Shown: one piece after another, positions 7,744 to 14,381 of the stretch
Layout of the letters: each line of letters starts with the position of its first letter
Numbering within the stretch: the first letter of the stretch is position 1
Source of the DNA: Clostridium sp. UBA6640
Lineage (GTDB): Bacteria > Bacillota > Clostridia > Clostridiales > Clostridiaceae
DNA length: 15,065 bases
Direction: 5' to 3'
NCBI RefSeq assembly: GCF_002455975.1
Contig: NZ_DKLM01000109.1
Coordinates: 17,027 to 32,091, forward strand
Made by a program: the position numbers and the translations under genes
The notes under the pieces: model-generated
The model's input: only the letters and a program-made list of their open reading frames with translations
Database searches by the model: none
What the model was told of the DNA's origin: nothing

Positions 7744-7758
7744 TTTGTACGAATGATA
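7744..7758 (+). repeat. Direct repeat TTTGTACGAATGATA, copy 2
   Basis: Exact second copy of the 15-bp repeat, inside the transcribed leader. Its end overlaps the 12-bp palindrome TGATATATATCA (7755-7766). It may be a DNA operator or part of an RNA fold; the sequence alone does not decide. Confidence 0.5.
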
Positions 7759-7767
7759 TATATCAAT

Positions 7768-7845
7768 GTGGTGTAATTTTTATTGTAATAGCTGTGTACA
7801 GCATATAAAAATTAACCACTAGTATATGTTTTAGTGGTTAATTTT
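7768..7845 (+). promoter_or_regulatory. Candidate transcription attenuator (terminator/antiterminator)
   Basis: A perfect 14-bp terminator-like stem pairs 7808-7821 with 7832-7845 around a 10-base loop, followed by a moderately T-rich tail. The 5' arm is also complementary to an upstream segment: 7768-7782 (GTGGTGTAATTTTTA) pairs with 7806-7819 over 14 bp with one bulged G. The two pairings exclude each other. A further segment AAAAAACATC (7721-7730) can pair with 7770-7781, which would free the terminator. This is the layout of a riboswitch or attenuator, but I do not recognise the ligand-binding part. The tail lacks a long T run, so termination could be partial. It may also stop transcripts coming from the asparaginase gene. 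Confidence 0.5.
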
Positions 7846-8034
7846 CATTTGTAATAGGCTAATACAAATGAACTATTAAATATAAAAATTAGGAATTTGG
7901 GAAAACTTTAATTAATTAGAAAGATGAATTATCAAATTTATTACGATGATATTTTCTTAATTCAAAATCATGGATTGAAAAATTGTGATTTTGTTATGTT
8001 TTACTCAAATAAATAAAAAAATAAGGAGGCTACA

Positions 8035-9387
8035 ATGGAAAAATATTTTAAATTAACAGAGAATGGTACTAATGTTAAACGTGAGATTATAGGCGGTATA
8101 ACCACATTCTTAACAATGGCGTATATTATAGCAGTAAATGCAGATATCCTCGGCACAGAGGGCGTAGGGATGCCAGCAGGGGCAATTGTTACAGCAACTT
8201 GTTTAACAGCAGGATTAACTACTATATTTATGGGATTATATGCAAACTTACCATTCGCTTTAGCATCAGGAATGGGACTAAATGCTTTTTTCGCTTTTTC
8301 TGTGGTTTTGGGAATGAATGTTCCTTGGCAAGTAGCATTAACAGCAGTATTTGTAGAAGGTATAATATTTATATTACTATCACTAACTAATGTAAGAGAA
8401 ATGGTTGTCAATGCAATACCAACAAATTTGAAGTATGCGGTAACAGCAGGTATAGGATTGTTTATAGCTTTTATAGGATTTAATAATGCAGGAATAGTTG
8501 TTTCACATGAAGCAACAAAACTAGCGATGGGAGATTTGACAAGCCCAACAGTTGTAATTGCAACAATAGGAATATTACTTACAGTTGTTTTATCTAAGAA
8601 AAATGTAAAAGGTGCTATACTTTGGGGAATATTAGGAAGCTCAATAGTGGCATGGATTTACGCGTATATATCACCAGAAGCAGCAGCAAGTCATATGATA
8701 TTTACACCTAATGGTATATTTAAATATGAATCTTTAAAACCTATAGCTTTTAAATTAGATTTTTCATATTTATTAGATCCATCAAAAATAGCATCATTTA
8801 TGACAATAGTATTTACATTTTTATTTGTAGATTTCTTTGATACTGTAGGAACTTTAGTAGGTGTAGCATCTAAAGTTGGAATGATTGATGAAGAAGGAAG
8901 AGTTAAAAATGCAGGAAAAGCATTATTGGTAGATGCTATTGGAACAACATTAGGTGCAGTAGCAGGAACTTCAACAGTTACAACTTACGTTGAAAGTTCA
9001 GCAGGGGTTGCAGTAGGTGCAAGAACGGGACTAGCTTCAGTAGTAACAGGAATATTATTTTTAATAGCATTATTTTTCTCACCAATATTTGTGTCAATAC
9101 CAGGATGTGCAACAGCACCAGCACTTATTATAGTTGGATTTTATATGATTGATAGCGTAAGAAAAATTGACTTTTCTGATTATACAGAAGGAGTGCCAGC
9201 TTTCTTTACACTAGCTTTAATGCCATTAACTTACAGTATAGGAGATGGATTAACGATAGGTGTAATATCTTATGCAGCAATTAATTTATTAAATAATATC
9301 TTTGGAAAAGAGAAAAAGAAAGTTTCCATAGTAATGTATGTATTAGCAGGAATATTTATAGCAAAGATAATATTTGCTTCACATTAA
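8035..9387 (+). CDS. NCS2 family purine permease, AzgA/PbuG type
   Basis: It is an integral membrane transporter that imports purine bases (hypoxanthine, guanine or adenine in characterised relatives) by proton symport. The 450 residues contain many hydrophobic segments spread along the whole length. GMGLNAFFAF (79-88), FVDFFDTVGTL (264-274) and the GTSTVTTYVESSAG stretch around 311-324, with E320, are signatures of the AzgA/PbuG subgroup. The ribosome binding site AAGGAGG is 5 bases before the ATG. The gene is monocistronic between a structured leader and a strong terminator. In Bacillus pbuG is controlled by PurR and a purine riboswitch; here the classical riboswitch is missing and another leader takes its place. 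The exact base specificity cannot be read from the sequence. Confidence 0.93.
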   Translation: MEKYFKLTENGTNVKREIIGGITTFLTMAYIIAVNADILGTEGVGMPAGAIVTATCLTAGLTTIFMGLYANLPFALASGMGLNAFFAFSVVLGMNVPWQVALTAVFVEGIIFILLSLTNVREMVVNAIPTNLKYAVTAGIGLFIAFIGFNNAGIVVSHEATKLAMGDLTSPTVVIATIGILLTVVLSKKNVKGAILWGILGSSIVAWIYAYISPEAAASHMIFTPNGIFKYESLKPIAFKLDFSYLLDPSKIASFMTIVFTFLFVDFFDTVGTLVGVASKVGMIDEEGRVKNAGKALLVDAIGTTLGAVAGTSTVTTYVESSAGVAVGARTGLASVVTGILFLIALFFSPIFVSIPGCATAPALIIVGFYMIDSVRKIDFSDYTEGVPAFFTLALMPLTYSIGDGLTIGVISYAAINLLNNIFGKEKKKVSIVMYVLAGIFIAKIIFASH

Positions 9388-9388
9388 T

Positions 9389-9430
9389 AAAAATACTCCT
9401 TGAATAAAATATTTCAAGGAGTATTTTTTT
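9389..9430 (+). terminator. Rho-independent terminator after the purine permease gene
   Basis: Perfect 16-bp stem AAAAATACTCCTTGAA (9389-9404) pairing with 9413-9428, an 8-base loop and a T run. It starts 1 base after the stop codon. Confidence 0.92.
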
Positions 9431-9432
9431 TA

Positions 9433-9523
9433 ATGCACAATGCACAATTAAGGATGAAATTATTTTTAGCCAGCAATTCAATTGCTAGTTTTATGGCGAA
9501 CACTGTTCGCCGCTATAATTGTG
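9433..9523. repeat. Structured intergenic repeat-like element
   Basis: The segment begins with a tandem ATGCACA (9433-9439, 9440-9446). It is framed by 8-bp inverted repeats CACAATTA (9443-9450) and TAATTGTG (9516-9523). Inside are two compact hairpins: AGCAATT around one C (9472-9486) and GGCGAAC around ACT (9495-9511), the latter unusually GC-rich for this genome. It has no coding capacity. The build suggests a small dispersed repeat or a miniature element; its copy number cannot be seen here. A degenerate relative lies at 4066-4114. Confidence 0.45.
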
Positions 9524-9547
9524 AACTGTATAAAGTTGATATATAAT
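9519..9547 (+). promoter_or_regulatory. Candidate promoter of the aminotransferase gene
   Basis: TTGTGA (9519-9524) and a perfect TATAAT (9542-9547) are 17 bases apart. The -35 box overlaps the right-hand inverted repeat of the structured repeat element. The leader to the ATG at 9643 would be about 90 bases. I saw no lysine riboswitch or T-box in it. Confidence 0.45.
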
Positions 9548-9642
9548 GATTAACAACTATTAAAAAATATTCATATTTATGGAACCTTTCATATAAGTTA
9601 TGAATAGCATAATTTATAACATATAAGATAGGGTGATTAAAT

Positions 9643-10794
9643 ATGAAGATAAACAATAGAATAACCAATTTACAACAGTATCATTTTAAAATACTTGATG
9701 AAATTAAGAAGAAAAGAAAAGAAGATGGTAAAGTGGTTGTAGATTTGAGCATTGGTGATCCAGATTTAAATGTTCATCCAAATATATTAAAGGCATTAGT
9801 TGATGGATTTAACATTGAGGGCTTTAATAAATATCCGCCCTATGATGGTACTTTAGAGCTTAAAAAAGAAGTTATTAGGCACTATAAAGATACTTTTAAT
9901 GTAGACATAACCTTAGATGAGGTTATTATTTTAATTGGCTCTAAAGAGGGGATAAGCAACGTTATACCGGCAGTTTGCGATATTGGAGATATTGTTTTAG
10001 TGCCAGAGCCGGGTTATCCTGTTTATTCGATAGCTTCAAATTTATGGGGTTGTAAGCCTCATACCATTCCTCTAAAGGAAAAGAAGAGGTATTTAATGGA
10101 GCTTAAAGAAATTCCAGAGCATATTTCTAGCAGAGCTAAGCTGTTCTTCATCAACTATCCTAATAATCCCACAGGAGCAACTGGCAATAAGGAATTTTTT
10201 AGAGAAATTATTGCATATTGTAGAGAAAAAAATATAATACTATGCAATGATGCAGCATATAATGAAATAATTCCCTTAGAGGAAAAACCTATAAGTATAC
10301 TTCAATTCGATGAAGAAAAAAAGTCTGTTGAATTTGGAAGTTTTTCTAAATTGTATAATATGACAGGATTTAGAATAGGTTATGCTGTTGGATCAAGTGA
10401 AGTAATAAATGCACTATCTAAAATTAAAAGCAATTTAGATTCTGGCCAGTTTATTCCAATACAAAAGGCTGCACATGCTTCTTTACAGTTAGGTGAAGAA
10501 TATAAAAATAATATTAAAAGAACCTATGCTACGAGAAGAAGCGAAGTAGAGAAAATATTAAAAGAAAAGAATATTAAATTTTTTGAAACTAACGCAACTT
10601 TTTATATTTGGTGTAGAACTCCTAAAGGTTATACTACCTATGAGTTTTGTTCAGAGCTTATAGATAAGTATGGAATTGTTGTAACGCCAGGATCAGTATT
10701 TGGAGATTTAGGATATGACTATTTTAGAATATCTTTAACTAATGACATAGAAACTACAAAAAATGCACTTTTAATGCTTGACAAATATGATTAA
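9643..10794 (+). CDS. Class I/II PLP aminotransferase, LL-diaminopimelate aminotransferase-like
   Basis: A fold-type I pyridoxal-phosphate enzyme of 383 residues. Visible features are LSIGDPD (35-41), GSKEGI (99-104), PGYPVY (123-128), NYPNNPTG (171-178), D203 and Y206 for the cofactor ring and phenolic oxygen, the Schiff-base lysine K236 in SFSKLYNMTGFRIG, and R362 in DYFRISL for the substrate carboxylate. The combination resembles LL-diaminopimelate aminotransferases of the DapL type and related aspartate or aromatic aminotransferases. DapL would make LL-diaminopimelate directly from tetrahydrodipicolinate for lysine and cell wall synthesis. Specificity cannot be settled by eye, so no symbol is given. 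The ribosome binding site AGGGTGA lies about 6 bases before the ATG. The gene stands alone. Confidence 0.88.
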   Translation: MKINNRITNLQQYHFKILDEIKKKRKEDGKVVVDLSIGDPDLNVHPNILKALVDGFNIEGFNKYPPYDGTLELKKEVIRHYKDTFNVDITLDEVIILIGSKEGISNVIPAVCDIGDIVLVPEPGYPVYSIASNLWGCKPHTIPLKEKKRYLMELKEIPEHISSRAKLFFINYPNNPTGATGNKEFFREIIAYCREKNIILCNDAAYNEIIPLEEKPISILQFDEEKKSVEFGSFSKLYNMTGFRIGYAVGSSEVINALSKIKSNLDSGQFIPIQKAAHASLQLGEEYKNNIKRTYATRRSEVEKILKEKNIKFFETNATFYIWCRTPKGYTTYEFCSELIDKYGIVVTPGSVFGDLGYDYFRISLTNDIETTKNALLMLDKYD

Positions 10795-10831
10795 AAGTTA
10801 TAAAAATGATTATATGTCTATAATTAAAATA

Positions 10832-10867
10832 ATTAATAATAGAGGCAATATTGCCTCTATTATTAAT
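10832..10867. terminator. Perfect 36-bp palindrome, probable terminator hairpin
   Basis: The sequence is its own reverse complement over 36 bases, centred on AATATT within GGCAATATTGCC, with a GC-rich AGAGGC part of the stem. It lies 37 bases after the aminotransferase stop codon. The usual T run directly after the stem is lacking; T-rich sequence comes only from 10874. It may still act as a terminator in either direction, or be a protein binding site. Confidence 0.5.
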
Positions 10868-10937
10868 GAATAAATTTGTTTTTCTTTAAATATCTAATAA
10901 ATATTCCAATTTACTAATTAATACTTACACTTTTAGC

Positions 10938-10967
10938 TTGAAATTGATGTTATAAGTTTTGTATAAT
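10938..10967 (+). promoter_or_regulatory. Sigma-A promoter of the yicC-remA-gmk-rpoZ-coaBC operon
   Basis: TTGAAA (10938-10943) and a perfect TATAAT (10962-10967) are separated by 18 bases. The start of transcription near 10974 would give a leader of about 40 bases before the ATG at 11013. The five genes downstream are closely spaced without another evident promoter. Confidence 0.6.
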
Positions 10968-11012
10968 AGGTATTAAAGAATTTACAAAGAAGTCGGAAGG
11001 ATGCGTTTTTTT

Positions 11013-11891
11013 ATGATTAAAAGCATGACAGGCTTTGGGCGTGGAAGTGGCAGTGATGGCCACTCAAATTTTATTGTAGAAATAAAGAGTGTTAATCACA
11101 GATATTTTGAACTAAATGTAAGGATGCCTAGAGCGTTAATTTCATTGGAAGACAACATTAGAAAGGTTGTTAGTGAAAAAATTAAAAGAGGTAAAATTGA
11201 TATATTTATAACACAAAATCATCATGATAAAGAAAATGTAGAGGCAGTTTTAAATGAAGAACTTGTAAAAAGTTATATGGACTGCCTTAAAACAATTCAG
11301 TCTATGTATGATTTAAGAGATGATATTTCAGTAACAAATTTAGCTAGATTTCCTGAGGTTATCAATTTAAAGCAAAAAGAAGAAAATTTAGAAGAAGCTT
11401 GGGAAGAGCTTCAGGTATCTTTAGATGAAGCGTTAGCCTCATTAGTACATATGAGAGAAATTGAAGGTATAAAATTAAATCAAGATATTAGTTATAGATG
11501 TGATTTAATTAAAAAATTTACCGATACAATTAGTGAAAGAGTACCAATGGTATCCATAGAGTACAGAGAAAAGTTAACTAAAAAAGCTAAGGAACTTTTA
11601 GAAGAATCTCAATTAGATGAAAGTAGAATTGCTATGGAAGTAGTGCTCTTAGCTGATAAAACAGGAATAGATGAAGAAATTGTAAGACTAAATAGTCATA
11701 TTTCTCAAATCAAGGAAACACTAAAATTAGAAGAACCTGTTGGAAGAAAATTAGATTTTATAGTTCAAGAGATGAATAGAGAAAGTAATACTATAGCATC
11801 TAAAGTTAATGATTTAGAAATTACTAATTTAGCTGTGGATATTAAAAGCGAAATTGAGAAGATAAGAGAACAAGTTCAAAATGTAGAATAA
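11013..11891 (+). CDS. YicC family endoribonuclease
   Basis: YicC proteins have been described as endoribonucleases; the Bacillus relative is YloC. The 292 residues show the N-terminal signature MIKSMTGFGRG, then IKSVNHRYFEL (24-34). Near the C-terminus is the family signature GRKLDFIVQEMNRESNTIAS (about 244-263), belonging to the DUF1732 part. The region between is largely helical. I chose ATG 11013, because MIKSMTGFG is the usual N-terminus and GGAAGG (10995-11000) is about 12 bases before it. The alternative ATG at 11001 directly touches that site. It is the first gene of a conserved Firmicute operon and is followed by remA after 13 bases. Confidence 0.93.
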   Translation: MIKSMTGFGRGSGSDGHSNFIVEIKSVNHRYFELNVRMPRALISLEDNIRKVVSEKIKRGKIDIFITQNHHDKENVEAVLNEELVKSYMDCLKTIQSMYDLRDDISVTNLARFPEVINLKQKEENLEEAWEELQVSLDEALASLVHMREIEGIKLNQDISYRCDLIKKFTDTISERVPMVSIEYREKLTKKAKELLEESQLDESRIAMEVVLLADKTGIDEEIVRLNSHISQIKETLKLEEPVGRKLDFIVQEMNRESNTIASKVNDLEITNLAVDIKSEIEKIREQVQNVE

Positions 11892-11904
11892 TAGGAGGTA
11901 ACTA

Positions 11905-12177
11905 ATGGGTATAAAATTAATAAACATAGGATTTGGAAATATAGTTTCTGCCAATAGATTGGTTGCTATAGTAAGTCCAGAATCAGCACCAATTAAAAGA
12001 ATAATTCAAGAAGCAAGGGATAGAGGTATGCTTATTGATGCTACATATGGCAGAAGGACTAGAGCAGTAATCATAACAGACAGTGACCATGTAATCTTAT
12101 CAGCAGTTCAACCAGAAACTGTTGCACATAGATTATCTTCTAAAGAAGATGAGCATATAGAAGAGGTTGATGAATAA
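11905..12177 (+). CDS. remA: Extracellular matrix regulator RemA (DUF370)
   Basis: RemA is a small DNA-binding protein that activates matrix and osmoprotection genes in Bacillus subtilis; it forms ring-like oligomers that wrap DNA. The 90 residues (89 in Bacillus) match closely: INIGFGNIVSANR, IVSPESAPIKR, RDRGMLIDATYGRRTRAV and DSDHVILSAVQPETVA. R18, P29, R50 and R51, positions implicated in function in Bacillus, are all present. AGGAGG (11893-11898) lies 6 bases before the ATG. Its place between yicC and gmk is the usual one. The regulon in clostridia is not evident from this sequence. Confidence 0.96.
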   Translation: MGIKLINIGFGNIVSANRLVAIVSPESAPIKRIIQEARDRGMLIDATYGRRTRAVIITDSDHVILSAVQPETVAHRLSSKEDEHIEEVDE

Positions 12178-12178
12178 A

Positions 12179-12778
12179 ATGGGAGTGAAAGGTCAATTAT
12201 TAGTTATATCTGGTCCTTCAGGAGCTGGGAAAGGTACTGTATGTAAGTCACTGTTAGAAAGAAATGATATATGGATATCAGTATCAGCTACAACTAGAAA
12301 GCCAAGAAATGGAGAGATAGATGGCTTAAACTATTTTTTTATAGATAAAGAAGAGTTTTTAGAAAAAATAGATAGTGATGATTTTTTAGAGTATGCAGAA
12401 GTCTATGGAAATTATTACGGCACTCCAAAATCTAAGGTTTTTGAAGTATTGGAAAGTGGAAAAGATGTAATACTAGAAATTGATATTCAAGGTGCATTAA
12501 AGATAAAATCTGCTTATCCAGATGGAGTGTTTATATTTATACTACCTCCGTCAATGGAAGAATTAAAATCTAGAATTACCAATAGAGGCAGTGAAACACC
12601 AGAATCTTTAAAGACTCGATTAAATTCTGCTTATGAGGAAATTTCTTTTGCCTCAAAGTATGACTATGCAGTAATTAATGATGAAGTTAATGAAGCAGTT
12701 AGCAAAATTGAGAGCATAATAACTGCTGAAAAATGTAGAGTATATAAAATAAAAGATGAAATATTAGGGAGGTTCTAA
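12179..12778 (+). CDS. gmk: Guanylate kinase
   Basis: Gmk phosphorylates GMP to GDP with ATP in the cytoplasm. The 199-residue product has the P-loop GPSGAGKGT (12-20), the GMP-binding stretch SATTRKPRNGE (36-46) with R40 and R43, YAEVYGNYYGTP in the middle, and the lid region RGSETPES. The start is uncertain. ATG 12179 follows the remA stop by 1 base and gives the N-terminus MGVKGQLLVISG, but the GAGG at 12163-12166 is 12 bases away. ATG 12170 and TTG 12167 would overlap remA and place that site too close. Translational coupling with remA is likely in any case. Confidence 0.96.
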   Translation: MGVKGQLLVISGPSGAGKGTVCKSLLERNDIWISVSATTRKPRNGEIDGLNYFFIDKEEFLEKIDSDDFLEYAEVYGNYYGTPKSKVFEVLESGKDVILEIDIQGALKIKSAYPDGVFIFILPPSMEELKSRITNRGSETPESLKTRLNSAYEEISFASKYDYAVINDEVNEAVSKIESIITAEKCRVYKIKDEILGRF

Positions 12779-12781
12779 TAC

Positions 12782-13000
12782 ATGAACAATTCAATGATTA
12801 ATCCATCAATAGTAGATTTATTAGAAAAAGTTGATAATAGGTATTCGTTAGTAGTTGCGGCTTCTAAAAGAGCAAGACAATTAATAGAGGGCAAAGAGCC
12901 ACTAATAACTGTAGATTCAACTAAACCTGTTACAATTGCTATTAATGAAATAAATGAGGGCGCAATTGAAACTGAAACCACGAAAGAAGGATTAAAGTAA
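12782..13000 (+). CDS. rpoZ: DNA-directed RNA polymerase omega subunit
   Basis: Omega is the small subunit that helps fold the beta-prime subunit and stabilises RNA polymerase. The 72 residues carry the family signature NRYSLVVAASKRARQL (19-34), with NPSIVDLLEKV before it and KPVTIAINEI after it. AGGGAGG (12766-12772), inside the last codons of gmk, is 9 bases before the ATG. The gap to gmk is 3 bases and to coaBC 1 base, so it is firmly part of the operon. Confidence 0.96.
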   Translation: MNNSMINPSIVDLLEKVDNRYSLVVAASKRARQLIEGKEPLITVDSTKPVTIAINEINEGAIETETTKEGLK

Positions 13001-13001
13001 A

Positions 13002-14186
13002 ATGTTAAACGAAAAAACAGTTGTTATAGGGGTTAGTGGCGGAATAGCTGTTTATAAAGCTTTAGATGTTATAAGCAAATTAAGAAAAAAGAACATTAAT
13101 GTTCATGTTATAATGACTAAATCAGCTACAGAGTTTGTAACACCACTTACCTTTCAGTCATTAAGTCAAAATATGGTTATAACTGATATGTTTGCAGAGC
13201 CAAAGGCTTGGGAAATTCAACATATTTCTTTAGCTAAAAAAGCAGACCTTGTAGTGGTTGTGCCTGCAACAGCTAACATTATTGGAAAGGTTGCTAATGG
13301 TATAGCAGACGATATGCTTTCAACTACAATAATGGCTACAAAAGCGCCAGTTATTTTTGCACCAGCCATGAATACTAATATGTATAATAACCCTATAGTG
13401 CAAGATAATATGAATAAGTTAAAATCCTTTGGATATGAATTTATATCTCCAGCTAGTGGAAGATTGGCATGTGGAGATGTTGGAGATGGAAAGCTTCAGG
13501 ATACAGAGTTAATAGCAGAAACTATTATTAGTAAACTTCATGAGAAAAAGGATCTAATAGGTAAAAAAGTTTTAGTCACAGCAGGACCAACTATATCACC
13601 AATTGATCCTGTAAGATATGTTACTAATGGCTCTAGTGGTAAAATGGGATATGCCATTGCAGAAGAAGCTAGAGACAGAGGAGCTGAGGTTACACTTATA
13701 AGTGGGCCTTCTAGTTTAAAAACACCTTTTGGAGTAAACCTTATTAAGGTTACAACTAATGGGGAAATGTATGATGAAGCAGTAAATCACTTTGAGAATT
13801 GTGACATAGCTATAAAGTCTGCAGCAGTTGCAGATTATAAAATTAAAAACTATTCTAATACAAAGATTAAAAAAGGTGATGGTAATCTAGTATTAGAATT
13901 TGAAAGAGATAATGATATACTAAAAAAACTTGGAGAATTAAAAAAACATCAAATTTTAGTAGGATTTGCTGCTGAAAGTAATGATGTAATAAAAAATGCT
14001 ACAGGTAAATTAGAAAAGAAAAATCTCAATTATATTGTTGCAAATTATATTACTGATAGCTTTGGTAAGGATAGTAACAAGGTAACTATTATTAATAGAG
14101 ATAAAACCTCTATTACATTAGGTGCTATGAGCAAAAGAGAAGTAGCAGCGGAATTATTTAATATTATTACAGAGAATGATTTATAA
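13002..14186 (+). CDS. coaBC: Bifunctional phosphopantothenoylcysteine decarboxylase/synthase
   Basis: CoaBC carries out two steps of coenzyme A synthesis: the CoaB domain joins 4'-phosphopantothenate to cysteine with CTP, and the CoaC domain decarboxylates the product with FMN. The 394 residues match the family. The CoaC half (about 1-180) has GVSGGIAVYK (10-19), the catalytic H74 in EIQHISLAKKAD, PAMNTNMY (121-128) and C157 in RLACGD. The CoaB half (from about 188) has TAGPTISPIDPVRYVTNGSS with N210 at the same number as the key asparagine of the E. coli protein, and the lysine cluster NTKIKKG (286-292). The start follows rpoZ by 1 base, with AAGGA about 11 bases upstream. It is the last gene of the operon seen here. 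Confidence 0.97.
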   Translation: MLNEKTVVIGVSGGIAVYKALDVISKLRKKNINVHVIMTKSATEFVTPLTFQSLSQNMVITDMFAEPKAWEIQHISLAKKADLVVVVPATANIIGKVANGIADDMLSTTIMATKAPVIFAPAMNTNMYNNPIVQDNMNKLKSFGYEFISPASGRLACGDVGDGKLQDTELIAETIISKLHEKKDLIGKKVLVTAGPTISPIDPVRYVTNGSSGKMGYAIAEEARDRGAEVTLISGPSSLKTPFGVNLIKVTTNGEMYDEAVNHFENCDIAIKSAAVADYKIKNYSNTKIKKGDGNLVLEFERDNDILKKLGELKKHQILVGFAAESNDVIKNATGKLEKKNLNYIVANYITDSFGKDSNKVTIINRDKTSITLGAMSKREVAAELFNIITENDL

Positions 14187-14213
14187 AAAGCGACTTTGTC
14201 GCTTTTTATTTTT
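14185..14213 (+). terminator. Rho-independent terminator overlapping the coaBC stop codon
   Basis: Perfect 10-bp stem AAAAAGCGAC (14185-14194) with 14198-14207, a TTT loop and a T-rich tail to 14213. The first two stem bases are the last two bases of the TAA stop codon. Confidence 0.88.
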
Positions 14214-14247
14214 GAAAGTGCAAAAAAATTCATCTCTGATTATTTAT

Positions 14248-14276
14248 TTTATTTCATATGTTTAAAATGATATAAT
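14248..14276 (+). promoter_or_regulatory. Possible promoter upstream of the IS607 element
   Basis: A perfect TATAAT (14271-14276) has only a poor -35 box, TTTATT (14248-14253), at 17 bases. It may belong to the host gene that followed coaBC before the insertion, or drive tnpA through a leader of about 100 bases. Confidence 0.3.
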
Positions 14277-14348
14277 ATTTAAAGTTGGTTTTAAAGGAGC
14301 AACTAAATAGTTGTTAAGTTTATTGGAATCAGTGTAAAAATATGTTGA

Positions 14349-14379
14349 AATATACTCACAAGAAGGATGTGAGTATATT
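14349..14379 (+). promoter_or_regulatory. Hairpin with the tnpA ribosome binding site in its loop
   Basis: A perfect 12-bp inverted repeat AATATACTCACA (14349-14360) and TGTGAGTATATT (14368-14379) encloses the 7-base loop AGAAGGA, which is the only ribosome-binding-like sequence before the ATG at 14382. In RNA it could hinder or shape tnpA translation, as 5' hairpins do in other insertion sequences. In DNA it could be a binding site for TnpA itself. Confidence 0.55.
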
Positions 14380-14381
14380 AA

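Larger units (their letters stand above)
7634..8034. other. Long structured leader region of the purine permease gene
   Basis: This 401-base gap has no gene. In order it holds: a strong promoter (7670-7698); a perfect 15-bp direct repeat at 7702-7716 and 7744-7758; three competing complementary segments forming a possible attenuator (7768-7845); an 8-bp inverted repeat CATTTGTA/TACAAATG (7846-7870); and another 8-bp one, CAAAATCA/TGATTTTG (7963-7993). The ribosome binding site AAGGAGG follows at 8023-8029. The purine riboswitch core sequences are absent. Confidence 0.6.

Noticed and set aside
7634..8034. Classical purine riboswitch before the purine permease
   Set aside because: The conserved elements (ATATGG, GTTTCTACC, CCGTAAA, GACTATG type sequences) are not present on the + strand in this gap.
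8001..8411. 136-codon minus-strand frame over the start of the purine permease gene
   Set aside because: It mirrors the codons of the hydrophobic permease gene, shows no recognisable family and has no upstream signals.
11001..11012. ATG at 11001 as start of YicC
   Set aside because: The ribosome binding site directly touches it, and the family N-terminus MIKSMTGFG starts at 11013.
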